Positions 14,652 through 22,670 of a DNA stretch of 26,635 nt are shown here, piece by piece. The position numbers and the translations under genes were made by a program. Origin of the DNA: Actinomycetales bacterium (GTDB taxonomy: Bacteria; Actinomycetota; Actinomycetes; Actinomycetales; Cellulomonadaceae); contig JAAZAC010000023.1 of the NCBI GenBank assembly GCA_012514545.1, forward strand, positions 1 through 26,635, given 5' to 3'. The notes beneath the pieces are model-generated. The model was given only the letters and a program-made list of their open reading frames with translations. It did not search any database and was not told the DNA's origin. Positions within the stretch are counted from its first letter, which is position 1; every line of letters begins with the position of its first letter.

Positions 14652-16994
14652 TCAGACGACGGCGCCGTCCCAGCGGTCGCCGGCGCGCGGCCGCACGGGC
14701 TTCTTCTCCGGCGGGGCCGGGGGCGCGGGCGGCCAGCGGCGCTGCAGCAGGATCGTGGCCGGGACGGCGACCGTGACCGTGCCGATCGTGCCGACGACGA
14801 TGCCGAGCACGAGGGCGAGCGCGAAGTCGCCGAGCGAGCTGCCGCCGAGGAACAGCAGCGCGAGGAGCACGAACAGCGTGCTCGCGCCCGTGTTCACGGT
14901 CCGCGGCAGCGTCTGCAGCACCGCCTCACCGGCGAGCCGGTGGAAGGGCTCGTCGTACCGGGTGCGCCAGGCCTCCCGCACCCGGTCGAACACGACGACG
15001 GAGTCGTTGACGGAGTACCCGATGATCGTCAGGAGGGCGGCGAGAAAGACCCCGTCGAGGGTCTTCTCGAGCCAGGCGAACACCCCGAGGACCACGAGCA
15101 CGTTCGTGGCGAGCGACGCGACCGCCCCGGTGCTGAACGTCCACCGGAACCGGAACGCGAGGTAGGCGAGCTGCGCCGCGAGCGCCACGGCGAGCGCGAT
15201 GAGCGCGTTGCGCTGGAGCTCCTCCCCGAGGCTGGGCCCGATGAGCTCGTCGCTGACCACCGAGGCGCCGCCGGCCGCGTCCGCGAGCGCCGCACGGATC
15301 GCCTCGACCTCCGCGTCGTCGATCGGCTCGGTGCGCACCGCGATGTCGGCGTCGCCGGCCTGCTGCACGACGGCGCCCGGGAACCCCGCGGACGCGACGG
15401 CCTCCCGCGCGTCGTCGGCGCTGATGGACTGCTCCGTCGCGAGCTCGAGACTGCGGCCGCCGGTGAACTCCACGCCCAGCTGGACCCCGCGGACCACCAG
15501 CCCGGCCGCGGCCACCGCCACCAGCGTGAGGGAGACCGCGAGCCATCGGCCCGCGCGCTGCAGGACGTCCGGGTTCCAGTCGGTCACCCTGCGCCGGAAG
15601 GCGCCCAGCGTGTCCAGCCCGCTCACCCGCGGGTGCCGCGCGAGGAACCCCGAGGACGCGACCGCCTGCGCGAGGACGCGCGTGATGACCAGCGCGGAGA
15701 AGAACGACACCATCACGCCGACGCTCAGCGTCACGCCGAAGCCGCGGACGGGCCCCGAGGCGAGGAAGAACAGCAGGCCGGCGGAGATGAGGGTGGTGAC
15801 GTTCGAGTCGGCGATCGCCGAGAAGGCGCGCCGGAAGCCCTCGACGACGGCGCGCAGCAGCGGCCGCCGGGCGAGGATGCGCTCCTCGCGGGCGCGCTCG
15901 TAGACGAGGACGTTCGCGTCGACGGCCATGCCGACGGACAGCACGAAGCCCGCGAGGCCGGGCAGCGTGATCGTCGCCCCCATCGTCACGAGGGCCGCGT
16001 AGGAGATGAGGGCGTAGCAGAGCAGGGCGACGATCGCGAGCAGGCCCATGAGCCGGTAGATCGCGACGATGAACACGGCCGTCACCGCGACGCCCACGAG
16101 GATCGCGCTGATGCTGGCGTCGATCGCCGCCGCCCCCAGGCTCGGGCCGACGGTCCGCTGCTCGATCACCTCGACCGGCACGGGGAGCGCGCCGCCCTGG
16201 ATGAGCGCCGAGAGCTCGAGGGCCTCCTCGCGGCTGAACCGGCCGGTGATCGAGGTGGAGGAGCCGAGGATGCCGACCTCGCACGGCACGTCGACGTTCA
16301 CCTGCGGCGAGGAGATGACCTCGCCGTCGAGCACGATCGCGATCCGCCGCCGCGCGTCGCCCATCGGCATGCACGCCGCGGCGCCCGTGAGCTCCTCCCA
16401 CCTCGCCTGCCCCTCGCCCCGGAACTCGACCGTCACGAACCAGGCGATCCCGGTCTGCGGGTCGGTCTCGGCGCGCGCGCCCGAGACCGACTCCCCGGTG
16501 AGCGCCGCGGGCGCGAGCTGCAGCGGCACCCCGGTCTCGTCGCGGAGCACGAGCGGGCGCGAGGTGTCGACGGGCTCGCCGGGCGCCCGCTCCGGGGCCT
16601 CGGTCGCGACCCCCTCGACGGCGTGGAAGGTGAGCTGGGCGGTGCGGCCGATCGCCTCGACCGCCTCGCGCGGGTCCTGCAGCCCGGGCAGCTCGACGAC
16701 GATGCGCCGCTCCCCCGAGCGCACGACGGTCGGCTCGGCGACGCCGAGCGCGTCGATGCGGCGGCGCAGCACCTCGAGGGCCCGGTCCGTCGCGGCCGCG
16801 TCCGCGCGGGTGGTCGGCGAGTCCCGCGTCTCGAGCACCACCTGCGTGCCGCCGCGCAGGTCGAGCCCGAGGGTGGGGCTCGACGTGAGGACCGCGATCG
16901 TCGCGCCGACGAGCACCAGCAGGGAGAGGACGGCGCGCACCAGGAGGGGGCGCCGCGGGGCGGTCGGCTCCTCGGCGGCGGGCGGGCGCGACAT
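14652..16994 (-). CDS. secDF: Fused protein translocase subunit SecDF
   Basis: A 780-aa RND-type membrane protein in which SecD and SecF are joined. SecDF uses the proton gradient to help pull secreted proteins out of the SecYEG channel. The SecD half has a first helix (about 20-36), GLDLRGGTQVVLE (43-55), the extracytoplasmic domain, TVGPSLG (281-287), and GMAVDANVLVYERARE (355-370) with the conserved Asp359. The SecF half starts near 468 and has GVEFTGGR (507-514) and a later YSVNDSVVVFDRVRE. It ends in a Pro-rich tail. AAGGAG lies four bases before the ATG, and a TAGGCT -10 box lies at 17026-17031. Most actinobacteria encode separate secD and secF beside yajC; a fused copy beside valS may be an additional paralogue. 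Confidence 0.93.
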   Translation of the reverse strand: MSRPPAAEEPTAPRRPLLVRAVLSLLVLVGATIAVLTSSPTLGLDLRGGTQVVLETRDSPTTRADAAATDRALEVLRRRIDALGVAEPTVVRSGERRIVVELPGLQDPREAVEAIGRTAQLTFHAVEGVATEAPERAPGEPVDTSRPLVLRDETGVPLQLAPAALTGESVSGARAETDPQTGIAWFVTVEFRGEGQARWEELTGAAACMPMGDARRRIAIVLDGEVISSPQVNVDVPCEVGILGSSTSITGRFSREEALELSALIQGGALPVPVEVIEQRTVGPSLGAAAIDASISAILVGVAVTAVFIVAIYRLMGLLAIVALLCYALISYAALVTMGATITLPGLAGFVLSVGMAVDANVLVYERAREERILARRPLLRAVVEGFRRAFSAIADSNVTTLISAGLLFFLASGPVRGFGVTLSVGVMVSFFSALVITRVLAQAVASSGFLARHPRVSGLDTLGAFRRRVTDWNPDVLQRAGRWLAVSLTLVAVAAAGLVVRGVQLGVEFTGGRSLELATEQSISADDAREAVASAGFPGAVVQQAGDADIAVRTEPIDDAEVEAIRAALADAAGGASVVSDELIGPSLGEELQRNALIALAVALAAQLAYLAFRFRWTFSTGAVASLATNVLVVLGVFAWLEKTLDGVFLAALLTIIGYSVNDSVVVFDRVREAWRTRYDEPFHRLAGEAVLQTLPRTVNTGASTLFVLLALLFLGGSSLGDFALALVLGIVVGTIGTVTVAVPATILLQRRWPPAPPAPPEKKPVRPRAGDRWDGAVV

Positions 16995-17025
16995 ACGGCT
17001 CCTTCGGCGGTCGGCGGCGAGCGGC

Positions 17026-17031
17026 AGCCTA
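17026..17031 (-). promoter_or_regulatory. -10 box for secDF
   Basis: TAGGCT on the minus strand fits TANNNT and would give a start near 17019 and a leader of about 25 nt. It lies in the 132-bp region between the divergent secDF and valS genes. No clear -35 box. Confidence 0.4.
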
Positions 17032-17112
17032 GCCGGGCCGTCGGGCGCGGGTGCAGGACGGCGGCCCGCCCGCGGCGCGGAGTCCCGTGCCGGAGCGGGT
17101 GGCGGCTTCTGG

Positions 17113-17118
17113 AACAAT
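17113..17118 (+). promoter_or_regulatory. -10 box for valS, possibly leaderless
   Basis: AACAAT lies eight bases before the valS ATG, and no Shine-Dalgarno sequence separates them. The spacing would put the transcription start on or next to the A of the ATG, as in leaderless actinobacterial mRNAs. Confidence 0.4.
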
Positions 17119-17126
17119 CGGGCCCC

Positions 17127-19826
17127 ATGAGCGACCTGCCCCCGACGCCGACCCCGCCCCCCGCGACGCCCACGTCGCCGGCCGTAGCGGCGGACTCGGC
17201 GGTAGCCGGCGGCGCCCGTGTCCCCGAGAAGGTCAGCCTCGACGGCCTCGAGGACAAGTGGGACGCCGTCTGGCGGGAGCAGGGCACGTACGCGTTCGAC
17301 CGGACGCGCCCGCGCGAGGAGATCTTCTCCATCGACACCCCGCCGCCGACGGTGTCCGGGTCCCTGCACGTCGGCCACGTGTTCAGTTACACGCACACGG
17401 ACGTCCTCGCCCGGTACCAGCGCATGCGCGGCCGCGAGGTCTTCTACCCGATGGGCTGGGACGACAACGGCCTGCCCACCGAGCGCCGCGTCCAGAACTA
17501 CTACGGCGTGCGCTGCGACCCGTCGCTGCCCTACGACCCGGACTTCACCCCGCCGCACGAGGGCACCGACGGCAAGAACGTCAAGGCCGCCGACCAGGTG
17601 CCCGTCTCGCGCCGCAACTTCGTCGAGCTGTGCGAGCGCCTGACCGTCGAGGACGAGCGGCAGTTCGAGGCGCTGTGGCGCCACCTCGGCCTGTCGGTCG
17701 ACTGGTCGCACACGTACCAGACGATCGACGAGAACGCGCGCGCCGTCGCGCAGACGGCGTTCCTGCGCAACCTCGCCCGCGGCGAGGCGTACCAGGCCGA
17801 GGCGCCGGGCCTGTGGGACGTCACGTTCCAGACCGCGGTCGCGCAGGCCGAGCTCGAGGCGCGCGAGTACCCGGGCCACTTCCACCGGGTCGCGTTCCAC
17901 CGGGTCGAGGCGGACGGCAGCACGGGCGCCCCGATCTTCATCGAGACGACCCGGCCCGAGCTCATCCCCGCCGTCGTCGCCCTCGTCGCCCATCCCGACG
18001 ACGAGCGCTACCAGCACCTGTTCGGCACGACGGCGCGCTCGCCGGTCTTCGACATCGACATCCCCGTGCTCCCCCACCCGGCCGCGGAGCCCGACAAGGG
18101 CGCGGGCATCGCGATGTGCTGCACCTTCGGCGACCTCACCGACGTGCAGTGGTGGCGCGAGCTGCAGCTGCCCACCCGGTCCGTCGTGACCAAGGACGGC
18201 CGCCTCGCGCGCGAGACGCCCGACTGGATCACCACGGAGCGCGGGCGGGCCGCGTACGCCGAGCTCGCCGGCCGCACGACGACGGGGGCGCGCGCCGTCG
18301 TCGTCGAGCAGCTGCGCGCGAGCGGCGAGCTCGAGGGCGAGCCCACGCCCACCCTGCGCATGACGAACTTCTACGAGAAGGGCGAGAAGCCCCTCGAGAT
18401 CGTCACGTCGCGGCAGTGGTACATCCGCAACGGCGGGCGCGACGCCGACCTGCGCGAGGCGCTCCTCGCGCGCGGCCGCGAGCTCGCGTTCCACCCGGAC
18501 TTCATGCGGGTGCGCTACGAGAACTGGGTGGGCGGCCTCAACGGCGACTGGCTCATCTCGCGCCAGCGCTTCTTCGGCGTCGCGATCCCGCTGTGGTACC
18601 CGGTCCGCGAGGACGGCACCGTCGACCACGACCACCCGATCGTCCCGGACGAGTCCGCGCTGCCGGTCGACCCGAGCAGCGACGTCCCGCCGGGGTACAC
18701 CGAGGCCCAGCGCGGCGTGCCGGGCGGGTTCGTCGGCGACCCCGACGTCATGGACACGTGGGCGACGAGCTCGCTGACCCCGCAGGTCGCGGGCGGCTGG
18801 CTGCGCGACCCGGACCTGTTCGCGCGCGTCTTCCCCATGGACGTCCGCCCGCAGGGCCAGGACATCATCCGCACCTGGCTGTTCTCGACGGTCGTCCGCT
18901 CGCACCTCGAGCACGGATCGCTGCCGTGGAAGCACGCGGCGATCAGCGGCTGGATCCTCGACCCCGACCGCAAGAAGATGAGCAAGTCCAAGGGCAACGT
19001 CGTCACGCCCATGGGCCTGCTGCAGGAGCACGGCTCGGACGCGGTGCGGTACTGGGCGGCCTCGGCCCGCCTGGGCACGGACGCGGCGTTCGAGATCGGC
19101 CAGATGAAGATCGGCCGGCGCCTGGCGATCAAGGTGCTCAACGCGAGCAAGTTCGTGCTCGGCATCACCGGCGGCGCCCCCGCCGACCCGGCCGCGGTCA
19201 CCCGGCCCGTGGACCGGGCGATGCTCGCCGCGCTGGCCGACGTCGTCGACGCCGCCACCCAGGCGTTCGAGGCGTACGACCACACGCGTGCGCTCGAGGT
19301 CACGGAGACGTTCTTCTGGACGTTCTGCGACGACTACCTCGAGCTCGTCAAGGACCGCGCGTACGGCGGGGAGCACTGGGACGCCGCGGGCACCGCGTCC
19401 GCGCGGGCCGCGCTCGGGCTCGCGCTCGACGTCGTGCTGCGGCTGCTCGCGCCCGTCCTGCCCTTCGCGACCGAGGAGGTCTGGTCGTGGTGGCGCGAGG
19501 GCTCCGTGCACCGCGCCCCGTGGCCGACCGCCGCGCCGCTGCGCGAGGCGTCCGACGGCGTCGGGCCGGCGGGCCTGGCCGCCGCCGGGCGCGCGCTCGC
19601 GGCGCTGCGCAAGGTGAAGTCCGAGGCGAAGGTCTCCATGCGGACCGGGATCGTCCGGGCCGAGCTCGGCGTGCCCGCCGCGGACCTGCCGCTCGTCGAG
19701 GCGGCCGCCGACGACGTCCGCGCGGCCGGCCGCGTCGGCGACCTGGCGCTCGGGGCGGCGGACGAGGCGGAGTCCCCGGACGGCGTCGTCGTCGTGCGCG
19801 CCGCGGAGCTGGCGCCCACGGCCTGA
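17127..19826 (+). CDS. valS: Valine--tRNA ligase
   Basis: Class I aminoacyl-tRNA synthetase of 899 aa that charges tRNA-Val with valine. The HIGH motif is HVGH (81-84) within PPTVSGSLHVGHVF, and the KMSKS motif is at 617-621. The editing domain lies between (for example IETTRPELIPAVVALVAHPDD). Stretches such as CCTFGDLTDVQWWRELQLP and RRNFVELCERLTVEDERQ match the alternative ValRS type common in actinobacteria rather than the E. coli type. The first 30 residues are a Pro/Thr/Ala-rich extension. The long C-terminal coiled coil of E. coli ValRS is not evident. It is divergent from secDF, with a possible leaderless promoter. No T-box leader is seen upstream. Confidence 0.96.
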   Translation: MSDLPPTPTPPPATPTSPAVAADSAVAGGARVPEKVSLDGLEDKWDAVWREQGTYAFDRTRPREEIFSIDTPPPTVSGSLHVGHVFSYTHTDVLARYQRMRGREVFYPMGWDDNGLPTERRVQNYYGVRCDPSLPYDPDFTPPHEGTDGKNVKAADQVPVSRRNFVELCERLTVEDERQFEALWRHLGLSVDWSHTYQTIDENARAVAQTAFLRNLARGEAYQAEAPGLWDVTFQTAVAQAELEAREYPGHFHRVAFHRVEADGSTGAPIFIETTRPELIPAVVALVAHPDDERYQHLFGTTARSPVFDIDIPVLPHPAAEPDKGAGIAMCCTFGDLTDVQWWRELQLPTRSVVTKDGRLARETPDWITTERGRAAYAELAGRTTTGARAVVVEQLRASGELEGEPTPTLRMTNFYEKGEKPLEIVTSRQWYIRNGGRDADLREALLARGRELAFHPDFMRVRYENWVGGLNGDWLISRQRFFGVAIPLWYPVREDGTVDHDHPIVPDESALPVDPSSDVPPGYTEAQRGVPGGFVGDPDVMDTWATSSLTPQVAGGWLRDPDLFARVFPMDVRPQGQDIIRTWLFSTVVRSHLEHGSLPWKHAAISGWILDPDRKKMSKSKGNVVTPMGLLQEHGSDAVRYWAASARLGTDAAFEIGQMKIGRRLAIKVLNASKFVLGITGGAPADPAAVTRPVDRAMLAALADVVDAATQAFEAYDHTRALEVTETFFWTFCDDYLELVKDRAYGGEHWDAAGTASARAALGLALDVVLRLLAPVLPFATEEVWSWWREGSVHRAPWPTAAPLREASDGVGPAGLAAAGRALAALRKVKSEAKVSMRTGIVRAELGVPAADLPLVEAAADDVRAAGRVGDLALGAADEAESPDGVVVVRAAELAPTA

Positions 19827-19840
19827 GGCCGATCGTCCGT

Positions 19841-19914
19841 CCGGCCGGCGGGCCGACCCTGCCCGCCGGCGGCTCGGCCCTGCCGGCCGGCGGGCCGCCC
19901 CTGCCCGCCGGCGG
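19841..19914. repeat. 21-bp tandem repeat, about 3.5 copies
   Basis: Units start at 19841, 19862, 19883 and 19904. They share a GCCGGCGG core and a CCCTG end; copies 1 and 3 resemble each other most, as do 2 and 4. Each unit can form a small GCCGGC-centred hairpin. The array starts 15 bases after the valS stop, so it may end transcription. It is not part of a supported gene. Confidence 0.75.
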
Positions 19915-20023
19915 ACGTCCGGGCGCCCGCGCGGCGCTCCGCCGGAGCGGAAGGTCTCGACTGGGGCACGGTGACGCCGTTCGGCTCCACGCACGGGCGG
20001 CGGTGCGGCAGGATTGCCCCTCT

Positions 20024-20043
20024 CCCGGGACGTTGTTCCTGGG
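20024..20043 (+). terminator. Small hairpin upstream of the amino acid importer
   Basis: CCCGGGA (20024-20030) pairs with TCCTGGG (20037-20043), with one G-U pair, around a CGTTGT loop. It could mark the end of read-through from valS. No U-tract, so the call is weak. Confidence 0.3.
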
Positions 20044-20057
20044 CCGGACGCACCGAT

Positions 20058-20089
20058 GTATAACTATGATGCGCGATGCATAGCGATAC
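20058..20089 (+). promoter_or_regulatory. AT-rich 32-bp dyad and -10 box for the amino acid importer
   Basis: Arms GTAT (20058-20061) and CTATG (20064-20068) mirror CATAG (20079-20083) and ATAC (20086-20089) about a CGCG centre, all on one axis. TATGAT at 20065-20070 is a near-consensus -10 inside the left half. The site also reads as two direct copies of a GATG(T/C)ATA half-site 20 bp apart. It is by far the most AT-rich spot near this operon and looks like a repressor operator; which regulator binds is unknown. Confidence 0.6.
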
Positions 20090-20112
20090 GAGATCCGCTC
20101 GGAAGGACCCCC

Positions 20113-20931
20113 ATGCGCACACTGACCCGGCTCTCGGTCCCCGTGGCCGCGGCCGCCCTCCTGCTCGCGGGCTGCTCGTCCACGGCCGGCGACGGCCCGA
20201 CGACGGATCCCGGCGGCGAGGAGACCACCGGCACCGAGACGCCCGCCGCCGTCGACCTCCTCACGGAGGGCGTGCTCACCGTCTGCACGAACCCGCCCTA
20301 CGAGCCCTTCGAGTACGAGGAGGGCGGCGAGATCGTCGGCCTCGACATCGACATCGTCCGCGAGATCGCGAACGACCTCGGCGCCGACCTCGAGGTCGTC
20401 GTCACCGGCTTCGACGGCATCCAGTCCGGCGCCGCGCTCGAGGCCCGGCAGTGCGACATCGTCGCCTCGGGCATCACGATCACCGAGGAGCGGGCGCTGA
20501 ACATGGACTTCACCGACCCGTACTTCGACGCGACCCAGGCGCTCCTCGTGCCCGCGGGCTCCGGCCTCGACTCGCTCGACGCCATCCGCGACCTCGAGGT
20601 CGGCGTCCAGCAGGCCACCACGGGCCTCGACTGGGCCGTCGAGCAGGGCCTCGACACGATCGAGTTCGAGGACCTCGGCCTGCAGATCGAGGCGCTGCGC
20701 AACGGCAGCGTCGACGCGGTCATCAACGACTACCTCGTGCTCCTGCCGTTCGAGGGCGACCAGTTCGAGGTGACGACCCAGTTCGACACCGGCGAGCAGT
20801 ACGGCTTCGGCGTCCGCAAGGGCAACGAGGCGCTGCTGACCGCGGCGAACGCGACGCTCGCGCGGATCGCCGCCGACGGCACGTACGACACGCTCTACGA
20901 GCAGTACATCGGGAAGGCCCCGACCGACTGA
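20113..20931 (+). CDS. Polar amino acid ABC transporter substrate-binding lipoprotein
   Basis: A 272-aa family 3 solute-binding protein. The signal peptide ends in LLLAGC with lipid anchor Cys21, followed by a Thr/Gly/Asp/Glu-rich linker. The mature domain has LTVCTNPPYEPFEYEEGGEI, GLDIDIVREIAND, and the closing DAVINDYLV and GFGVRKGN segments typical of glutamine, glutamate or basic amino acid binders. The exact ligand cannot be fixed from sequence; a conserved Arg in the binding cleft is not obvious where many homologues have it. GGAAGGA lies five bases before the ATG. Its stop overlaps the permease ATG as TGATG. The dyad just upstream suggests control by a repressor. Confidence 0.92.
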   Translation: MRTLTRLSVPVAAAALLLAGCSSTAGDGPTTDPGGEETTGTETPAAVDLLTEGVLTVCTNPPYEPFEYEEGGEIVGLDIDIVREIANDLGADLEVVVTGFDGIQSGAALEARQCDIVASGITITEERALNMDFTDPYFDATQALLVPAGSGLDSLDAIRDLEVGVQQATTGLDWAVEQGLDTIEFEDLGLQIEALRNGSVDAVINDYLVLLPFEGDQFEVTTQFDTGEQYGFGVRKGNEALLTAANATLARIAADGTYDTLYEQYIGKAPTD

Positions 20932-21773
20932 TGGCCGCGACCACGTCCGCGGACCGTCCCGCCGCGCTGGCGGGACGGTCCCGGATGAGCCCCCGACGCC
21001 GGGCCGAGCTCTCCCGGCGGGCGCAGTACGCCGTGCTGCTGGTCCTCGTGGTGCTCGCCGCGGTCACCGTGGACTGGGCCCGGCTCGGCGAGTCGTTCTT
21101 CAACATCGACACGGTGCGCGCCCTCGCCCCACGCCTGCCGGGCGCCGCGCTCAACACGGTCGTCTACACGGCGGCGTCGTTCGCGCTCGGCCTGGCCCTC
21201 GGCCTCGTCCTCGCGCTCATGAAGCTCTCCCCCGTGCGCGTGTGGCGGGTCCTGGCGACCGGGTACATCGAGTTCTTCCGCGGCATCCCGGCGCTGCTCG
21301 TCGTCCTCGCGTTCGGCTACGCCGTGCCGGCGGCCTTCCAGGTGCGCTTCGACTCCGTCGTCCTGCAGATCGCCCTCGCCCTGGGCATGGTCTCGGGCGC
21401 GTACATCGCCGAGACGCTCCGCGCGGGGATGGAGGCGGTGCCCAAGGGGCAGATCGAGGCCGCGCGCTCGCTCGGCATGTCCTCGACGCGGACGCTCGTC
21501 CACGTCACCATCCCCCAGGCGTTCCGCATCGTCCTGCCCCCGCTGACGAACGAGGCCGTGCTGCTCGTCAAGGACACGTCCCTGGTGTTCGCGCTCGGCC
21601 TGGCCGTCAGCGACTTCGAGCTGACCAAGCTGGGCCGCGACGCGCTCAGCCGGGCCGGCGGCGGGCTCACCCCGATCGTGCTCATCGGCCTGGTCTACCT
21701 GCTCATCACGATCCCGCTCAGCAGCGTCACGCGCTGGCTCGAGCGCACGACCGGCTACAAGGGACACGTATGA
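20931..21773 (+). CDS. Polar amino acid ABC transporter permease
   Basis: A 280-aa permease of the HisM/GlnP type, about the normal size. An N-terminal cytoplasmic segment of about 30 residues is followed by a first helix (about 33-47) and a periplasmic loop, then the transport core of four to five helices. The EAA loop is clear at 176-182 within EAARSLGMSSTRTLVHVTIP and binds the ATPase. Motifs FFRGIPALL and NEAVLLVKDTSLVFALG are typical of this family. A single permease gene suggests that it works as a homodimer. ATG 20931 overlaps the upstream stop (TGATG), and its stop overlaps the ATPase start (ATGA). Confidence 0.93.
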   Translation: MAATTSADRPAALAGRSRMSPRRRAELSRRAQYAVLLVLVVLAAVTVDWARLGESFFNIDTVRALAPRLPGAALNTVVYTAASFALGLALGLVLALMKLSPVRVWRVLATGYIEFFRGIPALLVVLAFGYAVPAAFQVRFDSVVLQIALALGMVSGAYIAETLRAGMEAVPKGQIEAARSLGMSSTRTLVHVTIPQAFRIVLPPLTNEAVLLVKDTSLVFALGLAVSDFELTKLGRDALSRAGGGLTPIVLIGLVYLLITIPLSSVTRWLERTTGYKGHV

Positions 21774-22627
21774 CCGCCCCCGCCACCGCGACGCCGGGCG
21801 CCGGCCCGGTCGTGCGGATCTCCGGCCTGCACAAGTCGTTCGGCGACCGCGAGGTCCTCAAGGGCATCGACCTCGAGGTCGCGCAGGGCGAGGTCGTCTG
21901 CATCATCGGCGCCTCCGGCTCGGGCAAGTCGACGCTGCTGCGCTGCGTCAACCTCCTCGAGCAGCCGACCGCGGGCACCGTCGAGGTGCTCGGCGTCGAG
22001 GTGACCCACCCCGACGTCGACATCGACCGCGTGCGCGCCCGCGTCGGCATGGTGTTCCAGCAGTTCAACCTCTTCCCGCACCGCACGGTCCTCGACAACT
22101 GCACGCTCGCCCAGCGCACGGTCCTCCGCCGCCGCAGGGCCGAGGCCGAGGCGGTCGCCCGCAAGAACCTCGCCCACGTGGGCCTCGCCGACCGCGCCGG
22201 CTCGCTGCCCTCGCAGCTGTCCGGCGGTCAGCAGCAGCGCGTCGCGATCGCGCGGGCGCTGTCCATGGACCCGGCGCTCCTGCTGTTCGACGAGCCGACG
22301 TCGGCGCTCGACCCGGAGCTCGTCGGCGAGGTGCTCACCGTGATGCGCCAACTCGCGGACGAGGGCATGACGATGCTCGTCGTCACGCACGAGATGGCCT
22401 TCGCGCGCGAGGTCGCCGACCGGGTGATCTTCCTCGACGCCGGCGTGATCCTCGAGGAGGGGCCGCCGGACCGCGTCATCGGCAACCCGCGCGAGGAGCG
22501 CACGCGCGCGTTCCTGCGCCGCGTGCTCGACCCCACGCACGTCGAGGCCGTCACCGACGCCGACCCGGGCGCGGCGGGCGCCGTCGCGGGCGGGGAGGCC
22601 GTCCCGGGGAGCCGCCCGCTCGACTAG
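21770..22627 (+). CDS. Polar amino acid ABC transporter ATP-binding protein
   Basis: ATPase of 285 aa of the GlnQ/HisP type. Walker A is GASGSGKST (47-55), the Q-loop is VFQQFNLFPH, the signature LSGGQQQR (150-157), Walker B ends in FDE (173-175) followed by TSALD, and the switch histidine is His207 in VVTHEMAF. The last 35 residues form an Ala/Gly/Asp-rich tail beyond the usual end of the family. It completes the lipoprotein-permease-ATPase importer unit. The TAG stop lies within a 6-bp-arm dyad that also carries the next gene's -10 candidate. Confidence 0.95.
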   Translation: MTAPATATPGAGPVVRISGLHKSFGDREVLKGIDLEVAQGEVVCIIGASGSGKSTLLRCVNLLEQPTAGTVEVLGVEVTHPDVDIDRVRARVGMVFQQFNLFPHRTVLDNCTLAQRTVLRRRRAEAEAVARKNLAHVGLADRAGSLPSQLSGGQQQRVAIARALSMDPALLLFDEPTSALDPELVGEVLTVMRQLADEGMTMLVVTHEMAFAREVADRVIFLDAGVILEEGPPDRVIGNPREERTRAFLRRVLDPTHVEAVTDADPGAAGAVAGGEAVPGSRPLD

Positions 22628-22634
22628 TGTCGAG
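22619..22634 (+). promoter_or_regulatory. CTCGAC/GTCGAG dyad with -10 box
   Basis: Six-base arms CTCGAC (22619-22624) and GTCGAG (22629-22634) enclose TAGT. The stop codon of the importer ATPase is in the loop. TAGTGT (22625-22630) fits a TANNNT -10 and would start a 34-nt leader for the acyl-CoA synthetase gene. It may be a terminator, an operator, or both. Confidence 0.4.
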
Positions 22635-22670
22635 TCGGCCCCGTCCGCCGCCGACGACGATGGAGACGCC

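Noticed and set aside
14520..17126. Very long plus-strand open frame upstream of valS
   Set aside because: It is a stop-poor shadow of the secDF gene in GC-rich DNA; the ValRS protein starts at 17127, where family homology begins.
17040..17126. T-box leader for valS
   Set aside because: The GGAACAATC stretch is not the T-box consensus, and the 132-bp region shared with secDF shows no Stem I or antiterminator.
19827..20057. Short gene encoding LPAGG heptapeptide repeats after valS
   Set aside because: No start with ribosome site, and the frame is only the open continuation of a shadow frame; the DNA is better described as a tandem repeat.
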